From Gemmatimonadota bacterium (GTDB taxonomy: Bacteria; Gemmatimonadota; Gemmatimonadetes; Longimicrobiales; RSA9), in assembly GCA_012027055.1 (NCBI GenBank), contig VEPF01000307.1, positions 1 to 11,837 on the forward strand: DNA of 11,837 nt. The letters run 5' to 3'. A model generated the notes under the pieces. The model did no database searches. It was not told the origin of the DNA and saw only the letters and a list, made by a program, of their open reading frames with translations. Below, piece by piece: positions 1 through 5,787 of this stretch. Every line of letters starts with the position of its first letter. Within the stretch, counting starts at the first letter, position 1. A program made the translations under genes and the position numbers.

Positions 1-7
1 CGCGTAG

Positions 8-316
8 AGCGGTCAGCCGCAGCGCGGCGAGCTCCGCCGCGTGCTCCGGTCGGAGCGGCAGGCGGGGGGCGGGACGGGCGTGGCCTACCGCGTGACGGCG
101 AACCGGTTCCTGCACCACATGGTCCGCTACCTGGTGGGGACCATGGTGGACGTGGCGCGGGAGCGGCGACCGCTGGCGGACATCGACGCGCTGTTGGCGA
201 AGACGCCGGGCTGCATCACCTCGGAGCCGGCACCGGCGCAGGGGTTGTGTCTGAGTCGGGTTTACTATCGAGCGCAAGCTCGGCAAGCAGAGGACCGGGA
301 TGAAACTCTTTCTTGA
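8..316 (+). CDS. truA: tRNA pseudouridine(38-40) synthase TruA, C-terminal part; in-frame stop just upstream
   Basis: TruA converts uridines 38-40 of tRNA anticodon arms to pseudouridine in the cytoplasm. The visible C-terminal portion carries the family's late motifs: RVTANRFLHHMVRYLVGTMV, with the conserved FLHHMVR core, and APAQGLCLSRVYY near the end. A 15-residue tail runs into the next gene, overlapping its start by 17 bases. Reading back in the same frame gives SGQPQRGEL, which fits the segment preceding the core in TruA proteins, but the codon before it (5-7) is TAG. Lysine or arginine is expected there in an F-A-K/R-S-G-Q context, so AAG to TAG would be a one-base change. The entry therefore begins after that stop. 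A GTG at 41 could open the frame but would give a useless fragment. The family call is secure. Whether the gene is broken or this is a sequence error cannot be decided here, because the 5' two thirds lie outside the window. Confidence 0.85.
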   Translation, partial: SGQPQRGELRRVLRSERQAGGGTGVAYRVTANRFLHHMVRYLVGTMVDVARERRPLADIDALLAKTPGCITSEPAPAQGLCLSRVYYRAQARQAEDRDETLS

Positions 317-950
317 CAGCGCGGACCTGAGGGAAATCCGCCGGGCGGTAGCCGCCGGCCTGATCGATGGGATTACGACGAACCCATCGCTGCTCTCCAA
401 GGTGGCGGGACCGGACAACGCGCGGGAGGTACTGGCGGAGATTTGCCGCACGGTGGCGGGTCCGATCAGCGCGGAAGTAATCGCCACGGAGCAGGAGTCC
501 ATGATCGCGGAGGGGCGGGAGCTGGCGAAGATCGCGGACAACATCGTGGTGAAGGTGCCGCTCACGGAAGCGGGCCTGCACGCCTGCCGGCGGCTGCGCA
601 GCGAAGGCATCGGCGTGAACGTCACGCTGTGCTTCTCGGCGACGCAGGCGCTGCTCGCGGCCAAGGCGGGCGCGACCTTCGTATCGCCGTTCGTGGGTCG
701 GCTCGACGACATCTCGCAGGACGGGATGCAGCTGATTGAGCAGATCGTGCAGATCTACGACAACTACGATTTCGCGACCGAGGTGCTGGTGGCCTCGGTG
801 CGGCATCCGGTGCACGTGCTGCAGGCGGCGCTGATCGGCGCGCACGCCGCGACCATCCCGGCCAAGACTCTGCACCAGCTCATGCACCATCCGCTCACGG
901 ACCGCGGGATCGAAGGCTTCCTGGCGGACTGGAGCAAGGCGGGGAAATAG
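300..950 (+). CDS. tal: Transaldolase, small TalC/FSA-type (216 aa)
   Basis: Class I aldolase of the short transaldolase family. It moves a dihydroxyacetone unit between sugar phosphates in the non-oxidative pentose phosphate pathway, in the cytosol. The 216-residue length is typical. Visible landmarks are D6 in MKLFLDSAD, T26 and N28 in GITTNPS, the Schiff-base lysine K85 in NIVVKVPLT, and T109 in NVTLCFS. Two positions separate true transaldolases from fructose-6-phosphate aldolases. Here residue 59 is Glu, where E. coli FSA has Gln, and residue 131 is Phe (SPFVGR), where FSA has Tyr. Both favour transaldolase; this rests on recalled family knowledge. The ATG at 300 has AGAGGA at 289-294, five bases upstream, and lies inside the end of truA, suggesting coupled translation. 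The gene supplies the pentose phosphate pool used for PRPP, which fits the purine genes downstream. Confidence 0.93.
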   Translation: MKLFLDSADLREIRRAVAAGLIDGITTNPSLLSKVAGPDNAREVLAEICRTVAGPISAEVIATEQESMIAEGRELAKIADNIVVKVPLTEAGLHACRRLRSEGIGVNVTLCFSATQALLAAKAGATFVSPFVGRLDDISQDGMQLIEQIVQIYDNYDFATEVLVASVRHPVHVLQAALIGAHAATIPAKTLHQLMHHPLTDRGIEGFLADWSKAGK

Positions 951-974
951 GACAACGGCGTTGGCACATGCAGT

Positions 975-980
975 GGGAGG
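975..980 (+). promoter_or_regulatory. Ribosome binding site that sets the htrA start
   Basis: GGGAGG lies ten bases before the ATG at 991. The same frame is open from a TTG at 961, but that start would put this purine-rich site inside the gene and add ten polar residues ahead of the signal sequence. The ATG at 991 is therefore preferred. Confidence 0.6.
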
Positions 981-990
981 CAGACCGGAA

Positions 991-2460
991 ATGCTGAAAG
1001 CTCGCTGGCTGGCCGTGCCGGCCCTGCTGCTCGCCGGCTTCGTGCCCGTGGCGTGGCAGCAGCTGCACCCCGGGGCCCGCTCCCGAAGTCGATCGGGCGG
1101 CGGCGACCTGCAGCTCGCCGCCCCGGTGCTCCCGGCACGCGCGGGCGCGGTGCAGGACACGGTGGACTCGTCCCGCCGGACGGCCATCGTGCGCGCCGCG
1201 GAGCGGGTGGCGCCCGCGGTGGTGAGCGTGAACGTGGTGCGGCGCGAATCGGTGCAGCCGCGCACCGTGTGGGAGAGCTTCTTCATGCCGCCGGGCACCT
1301 CGCGCGAAGTGGCGGGGCTCGGATCGGGTTTCATCATCGATCCGCGGGGATTCGTGCTCACCAACGAGCACGTGGTGCGGGGGGCCACGGAAGTGGTGGT
1401 GACGCTGCGCGACGGCCGGGATCTCCCCGCGCAGCTGGTGGGGACCGACGAGGTCACGGACCTGGCCCTGCTGCGGCTCCAGGATGCGCCCGAGAACCTG
1501 CCGGCGGCACCGCTGGGCAGCTCGAGCAACCTGGTGATCGGGGAATGGGCGGTGGCCATCGGTAACCCGTTCGGGTTCCTGCTGGCGAACGCGGAGCCGA
1601 CTGTCACTGCGGGCGTCATCAGCGGTGTCAACCGCAACATTATCCCCAGCGACGAGACCAGCCAGGGCGCCGGCTACTACCTGGACATGATCCAGACGGA
1701 CGCGTCGATCAACCCGGGCAACTCGGGCGGCCCGCTGGTGAACGTGCTCGGCCAGGTGATCGGCGTGAATTCCTCGATCATCTCCGGGAGCGGCGGGAGC
1801 ATCGGACTGGGGTTCGCCATTCCCATCGACCGCGCTCGCCGCGTCGCCGAGGACCTGCAGCGTTCGGGCAGCGTGCGGCGGGTCTGGGCCGGTCTGCAGG
1901 TGGAGCCCTACCAGCCGAACCGGTGGGGGCGGAGCCAGAGCATCGCGATCAGCTCGGTCGCGCCCGGTTCGCCCGCGGCGCAGGCGGGGCTTCGGGCCGG
2001 GCAGCTGATCCGGGAGGTGAACGGGCGTGCCACCCATTCGCCGCTGGACTGGGAGGCGCGGCTGCTGGACACGCGTGCCGGCGAGCCGCTGGAGCTGGTC
2101 ATCCTGGACGGGGCGCGACCGCGTTCCGTCCGGGTCAACACCCAGGGATTGCCCTCGCTTTCGGCGGCGCGCGTCAACGCACTGGATGAGTTCCAGCTGG
2201 TGACGCTCACACCTGCGATCCGCGCCGAACGGGAGCTGCGCAGCGAGCAGGGCGCACTCATCGTGCGGGCCTCCGAGGCGGCGCAGCAGATCGGGCTGCG
2301 CGAGGGTGACCTGATCGTGCAGATCAACCGCACGCCGGTGCGCAACGCGGAGGATGCCGCGCAGCTACTGGCGCGGCTGGCCCGCGCGCAGCTGCAGGTC
2401 CGCATGGTGGTGGAGCGCCAGGGCACGATCATGTCGGCATCCTTCTACATCAGAGGCTGA
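991..2460 (+). CDS. HtrA/DegP-like trypsin-type serine protease with two PDZ domains
   Basis: Envelope quality-control protease of the S1C family (489 aa from the ATG at 991). An N-terminal hydrophobic stretch (about residues 6-22, WLAVPALLLAGFVPVAW) is a signal peptide or membrane anchor; no lipobox is seen. An Arg/Ser/Gly-rich linker follows. The protease domain spans about 65-290 and has a complete triad: H127 in LTNEHVV, D157 in VTDLALL and S245 in NPGNSGGPL. The family phrase LGSGFIIDPRGFVLTN precedes the histidine. A first PDZ domain covers roughly 295-385 (SVAPGSPAAQAGLRAGQLI) and a second about 395-489 (EAAQQIGLREGDLIVQINR), ending at the C-terminus. The gene lies 40 bases after the transaldolase and 5 bases before purB, so it is probably co-transcribed with purine genes although it acts outside the cytoplasm. 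Assignment to DegP, DegQ or DegS cannot be made. Two PDZ domains argue against DegS. Confidence 0.93.
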   Translation: MLKARWLAVPALLLAGFVPVAWQQLHPGARSRSRSGGGDLQLAAPVLPARAGAVQDTVDSSRRTAIVRAAERVAPAVVSVNVVRRESVQPRTVWESFFMPPGTSREVAGLGSGFIIDPRGFVLTNEHVVRGATEVVVTLRDGRDLPAQLVGTDEVTDLALLRLQDAPENLPAAPLGSSSNLVIGEWAVAIGNPFGFLLANAEPTVTAGVISGVNRNIIPSDETSQGAGYYLDMIQTDASINPGNSGGPLVNVLGQVIGVNSSIISGSGGSIGLGFAIPIDRARRVAEDLQRSGSVRRVWAGLQVEPYQPNRWGRSQSIAISSVAPGSPAAQAGLRAGQLIREVNGRATHSPLDWEARLLDTRAGEPLELVILDGARPRSVRVNTQGLPSLSAARVNALDEFQLVTLTPAIRAERELRSEQGALIVRASEAAQQIGLREGDLIVQINRTPVRNAEDAAQLLARLARAQLQVRMVVERQGTIMSASFYIRG

Positions 2461-2465
2461 GGCGC

Positions 2466-3935
2466 GTGACAGAAGCCGAGCAGGCCGGAGCCGAGCCGCG
2501 GGAAGCACCACCGGAGCAGTACCGCAATCCGCTGACGGAGCGGTACGCGTCCCGGGAGATGAGCCGGATCTTCTCCGAGCGCACCAAGTTCGTCACCTGG
2601 CGCCGGTTGTGGATCGCGCTGGCGGAAAGCGAGCGGGAGCTGGGGCTCGCCATTCCGGAAGCGGCGCTCGCGCAGATGCGGGCGCACCTGGAAGACATCG
2701 ATCTGGCGCGGGCGGCCTTCTGGGAGAAACGGCTCCGCCACGACGTGATGGCGCACGTGCAGCACTACGGCGAAGTGGCGCCCGCGGCCCATGGCGTGAT
2801 CCACCTGGGCGCGACCAGCGCCTACGTGACCGACAACACCGAGGTGCTGCAGCAGCGCGAGGCCCTGCAACTGCTGCGTTCCCGGCTGCTCGCCTGCATC
2901 GCGGCGCTCGCCGAGTTCGCGGGCCGCTGGCGGGCCCTGCCCTGCCTGGGATTCACGCACTTCCAGCCGGCGCAGCCGACCACGGTGGGCAAACGCGCAA
3001 CGCTCTGGCTGCAGGACCTGCTGCTCGATCTGGAGGAGCTTGATCACCGGCTGAGCACGGTGCGCTTCCGGGGCGTGCGCGGCACCACCGGCACGGAGGC
3101 ATCCTTCCTCGAGCTGTTCGACGGGGATGGCGATCGCGTGGACGCCCTGAACCAGCGGATCGCGCAGAAGCTGGGCTTCGAGCGGCTGTACGGCGTCACC
3201 GGCCAGACCTATCCGCGCAAGGCCGACTACGCGTATCTGGCCACGCTGGCCGGGATCGCGGCATCCGCATCGAAGATCGCGCACGACGTCCGCCTGCTGC
3301 AGCATCTGAAGGAGGTGGAGGAGCCGTTCGAGCGCGAGCAGGTCGGCTCCTCCGCGATGGCGTACAAGCGGAACCCGATGCGCACGGAGCGCATCACCTC
3401 GCTCGCGCGGCACGTGCTGGTGCTGAGCCTGGATCCCGCGTTCACGGCCGCGACGCAATGGCTGGAGCGCACCCTGGACGATTCCGCGAACCGGCGGATC
3501 GCCATCCCGGAGGCCTACCTGGGCGTGGACGCCATCCTGCTGCTGCTCCACAACGTCTGCGCCGGCCTGGTGGTGCGCCCGGCCGTCATCGCCCGCCACC
3601 TGGAAGACGAGCTGCCGTTCATGGCCACCGAAGCGATCCTGATGGACGCGGTGAAGCGCGGCGGTGACCGGCAGGCGCTGCACGAGCGGATCCGGCGACA
3701 CTCGGTGGACGCGGCGGAACAGGTCAAGGAACACGGCGCCCGCAATGATCTGGTGGAGCGGATCGCGGGCGACGCCGCGTTCGGCCTGACCAGGGTGGAG
3801 CTGCAGGCCCTGCTGGCCCCGGCCCGGCACACGGGCCGCGCGGCGGTGCAGGTGGACCGTTTCCTGGCGGACCATGTGGCGCCCGTGCTGGCCGCCGCCC
3901 CCATCCCTACCGAGGTACCGGAGCTGAAGGCATGA
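2466..3935 (+). CDS. purB: Adenylosuccinate lyase (PurB), long human-like type
   Basis: Cleaves fumarate from SAICAR (step 8 of IMP synthesis) and from adenylosuccinate (last step to AMP). It belongs to the fumarase/aspartase superfamily and is normally a cytosolic tetramer with shared active sites. The 489-residue length is close to human ADSL and longer than the roughly 430-residue Bacillus form. Motifs in order are KRLRHDVMAH (88-97), IHLGATSAYVTDNT (112-125), LGFTHFQPAQPTTVGKR (161-177) with the catalytic histidine H165, FRGVRGTTGTEASF (201-214), the mobile serine loop GSSAMAYKRNPMRTER (294-309), and ERTLDDSANRR (334-344). The loop has Ala where most members have Pro (SSAMP). The GTG start at 2466 is preceded by AGAGG at 2452-2456. 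The first 22 residues are not conserved family sequence. The stop overlaps the purC start by four bases. Confidence 0.96.
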   Translation: MTEAEQAGAEPREAPPEQYRNPLTERYASREMSRIFSERTKFVTWRRLWIALAESERELGLAIPEAALAQMRAHLEDIDLARAAFWEKRLRHDVMAHVQHYGEVAPAAHGVIHLGATSAYVTDNTEVLQQREALQLLRSRLLACIAALAEFAGRWRALPCLGFTHFQPAQPTTVGKRATLWLQDLLLDLEELDHRLSTVRFRGVRGTTGTEASFLELFDGDGDRVDALNQRIAQKLGFERLYGVTGQTYPRKADYAYLATLAGIAASASKIAHDVRLLQHLKEVEEPFEREQVGSSAMAYKRNPMRTERITSLARHVLVLSLDPAFTAATQWLERTLDDSANRRIAIPEAYLGVDAILLLLHNVCAGLVVRPAVIARHLEDELPFMATEAILMDAVKRGGDRQALHERIRRHSVDAAEQVKEHGARNDLVERIAGDAAFGLTRVELQALLAPARHTGRAAVQVDRFLADHVAPVLAAAPIPTEVPELKA

Positions 3936-4888
3936 GCGAGAAGCAGGCGATCGCGCGCTCGGAACTGCCCCTGCCGCAGATCGCGCGCGGCAAGGTGCGC
4001 GACATCTATGCGGTCGGCGACGACCGGCTGCTGCTGGTGGCCACGGACCGGCTGAGCGCCTTCGACGTGGTCCTGCCGCAGCCCATCCCTGACAAGGGCG
4101 CGGTGCTCACGCAATTGAGCGCCTGGTGGCTGCAGCACCTGGAGGACATCACGCCGAACCACCTGCTGAGCGCGGACCCGACCGAGATCGCGCGCGCGGT
4201 CCCGGCCCTGGCCGGCGCAACCGGCTGGGAGCGACGCTCGATGCTGGTGCGCCGCGCGCAGGTGATCCCGTTCGAGTGCGTGGTACGCGGCTACCTCTCG
4301 GGGTCGGCCTGGAAGGAGTACCGCGAGCAGGGCACGCTGGCCGGAGAGGCCCTGCCCGCCGGCCTGCGCGAGAGCGAGCGGCTCGATCCGCCCATCTTCT
4401 CGCCCGCCACCAAGGCGGAGACCGGACACGACGAGAACATCAACTACACGCGCCTCGCGGCCGCGGCAGGAACGGAATTAGCGGCGGAGCTGCGCCACCG
4501 CAGCCTGGCGGTGTACGAGCGCGGCCGGGAGCTGGCCGAGCGCGCGGGCATCATCCTGGCCGACACCAAGTTCGAGTTCGGCCGCCTGCCGGATGGCACG
4601 ATCATCCTGATCGATGAGGTGCTCACGCCCGACTCATCGCGCTTCTGGCCGCAGGACAGCTACACGGTCGGGCGCGGACAGCCATCGCTCGACAAACAGC
4701 CGGTACGCGACTACCTCGAGGACCTGTTCAAGCGCGGGCTCTGGAACAAGGAGCCGCCGGCACCCGAGCTGCCGCCCGAGGTGGTGGCGGCGACGTCGCA
4801 CCGCTACCGCGACGCGTTCCGCCGGATCACCGGCAGCGACCTCGATTCCTTCCGCGCCACGGCGTCCGGGAAGGCGGACGAGTCGTGA
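3932..4888 (+). CDS. purC: Phosphoribosylaminoimidazole-succinocarboxamide synthase (SAICAR synthetase)
   Basis: Step 7 of purine synthesis: joins CAIR and aspartate using ATP to give SAICAR, the substrate of PurB, whose gene lies directly upstream. The 318 residues match the long, yeast ADE1-like class rather than the roughly 240-residue E. coli class. Motifs are ARGKVRDIYAVGDDRLLLVATDRLSAFD split as GKVRDIY (20-26) and DRLSAFD (39-45), then ECVVRGYLSGSAWKEY (115-130), PIFSPATKAETGHDENI (154-170), ADTKFEFG (210-217) and IDEVLTPDSSRFW (227-239). All are intact, so activity is expected. The ATG overlaps the purB stop as ATGA, with GGAG at 3920-3923 as the ribosome binding site. The stop overlaps the next start as GTGA. 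A non-conserved charged tail occupies about the last 15 residues. Confidence 0.97.
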   Translation: MSEKQAIARSELPLPQIARGKVRDIYAVGDDRLLLVATDRLSAFDVVLPQPIPDKGAVLTQLSAWWLQHLEDITPNHLLSADPTEIARAVPALAGATGWERRSMLVRRAQVIPFECVVRGYLSGSAWKEYREQGTLAGEALPAGLRESERLDPPIFSPATKAETGHDENINYTRLAAAAGTELAAELRHRSLAVYERGRELAERAGIILADTKFEFGRLPDGTIILIDEVLTPDSSRFWPQDSYTVGRGQPSLDKQPVRDYLEDLFKRGLWNKEPPAPELPPEVVAATSHRYRDAFRRITGSDLDSFRATASGKADES

Positions 4889-5787
4889 AACCCAGGCGGC
4901 ATCTGCGACCGATGCGGCCGCGCCTGCAGCGCGGCATCATCATCCTGCCGGGCGCGCTCACGCTCAGCAATCTGTTCTTCGGGGTGTGGGCGATCGTCTC
5001 GGCGGCGCGCGGCGAGTACACCTTCGCGGCGTGGCTGATCGTGTTCGCCGGCATTGCGGATACGCTCGACGGCCGCGTGGCCCGGCGCACCAAGACCGGC
5101 AGCCGCTTCGGCGAGGAACTGGACTCGCTGGTGGATGCAATCAGCTTCGGCGTCGCGCCGGGGCTGATCATGTACTACCTGTTCCTCAGCGAAGGCTGGG
5201 GCTGGACCGCGGTCTTCTTCTACGTGGTCGCGGCCGTGATCCGGCTGGCCCGCTTCAACGTCGAGCAGGCCGGCCACGCCAAGGTGGCGTTCCACGGATT
5301 GCCGTCGCCATCGGCGGGCATGGCCCTGGCCACCTTCTACCCGTTCAGCCAGACCACGCTGTTCCGCACCTTCCTGGCGAACTGGGCGTGGCCGGAGCTG
5401 ATGACCGGGCTGATGATCATCATCGGCATGCTGATGATGAGCAACATCCTCTATCCGGTCGTGCCCCGGATCGGATTCCGGACCCGCAAGGGCGTGGTGA
5501 CCAGCATCTTCCTGCTCACGCTGGTCGTGCTGGCGATCACCATCCCCTCGCTCTACTTCTTCCCCGCGCTGCTCTGCTACATCACGTACGGCATCCTCAA
5601 GTCGGTGATCCTCGGCATGCTGGACCGGCTGCCCGAGGAGGACCCCATGCTCGACGAGGAAGAGCCGGACGACGCCGGCGCGGAGCTGCGCGAAATCGAC
5701 TACCACGAGTTGTCCCCCGGACCGGCGATCCTGGACCCCGACGACGGCCGACCGGCCGGTTACCAGCCGGACGAGGATACGCCGTGA
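4885..5787 (+). CDS. pssA: CDP-diacylglycerol-serine O-phosphatidyltransferase (phosphatidylserine synthase)
   Basis: Integral membrane enzyme that makes phosphatidylserine, the precursor of phosphatidylethanolamine, from CDP-diacylglycerol and serine. The CDP-alcohol phosphatidyltransferase signature is complete: D59, D62-G63, A66-R67, G76, D80 and D84 in IADTLDGRVAR...FGEELDSLVD. It is followed by the PssA-like phrase FHGLPSPSAGMA (136-147). About six to seven hydrophobic segments are visible (roughly 20-40, 45-58, 88-101, 106-121, 143-155, 170-190 and 204-236). The last 50 residues are soluble and strongly acidic, with clusters such as EEDPMLDEEEPDD. The GTG start overlaps the purC stop, with GGGAAGG at 4868-4874. 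The stop overlaps the next gene's GTG. No phosphatidylserine decarboxylase gene is seen beside it. Phosphatidylglycerophosphate synthase is an alternative within the superfamily, but the FHGLPSP segment and the size favour PssA. Confidence 0.92.
   Translation: MKPRRHLRPMRPRLQRGIIILPGALTLSNLFFGVWAIVSAARGEYTFAAWLIVFAGIADTLDGRVARRTKTGSRFGEELDSLVDAISFGVAPGLIMYYLFLSEGWGWTAVFFYVVAAVIRLARFNVEQAGHAKVAFHGLPSPSAGMALATFYPFSQTTLFRTFLANWAWPELMTGLMIIIGMLMMSNILYPVVPRIGFRTRKGVVTSIFLLTLVVLAITIPSLYFFPALLCYITYGILKSVILGMLDRLPEEDPMLDEEEPDDAGAELREIDYHELSPGPAILDPDDGRPAGYQPDEDTP

Noticed and set aside
4614..5783. Upstream extension of the PurL-like frame into purC and pssA
   Set aside because: The frame happens to stay open back to 4614, but this part translates to Arg/His/Pro-rich noise overlapping pssA. 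Homology begins only after the GTG at 5784, which has its own ribosome binding site.
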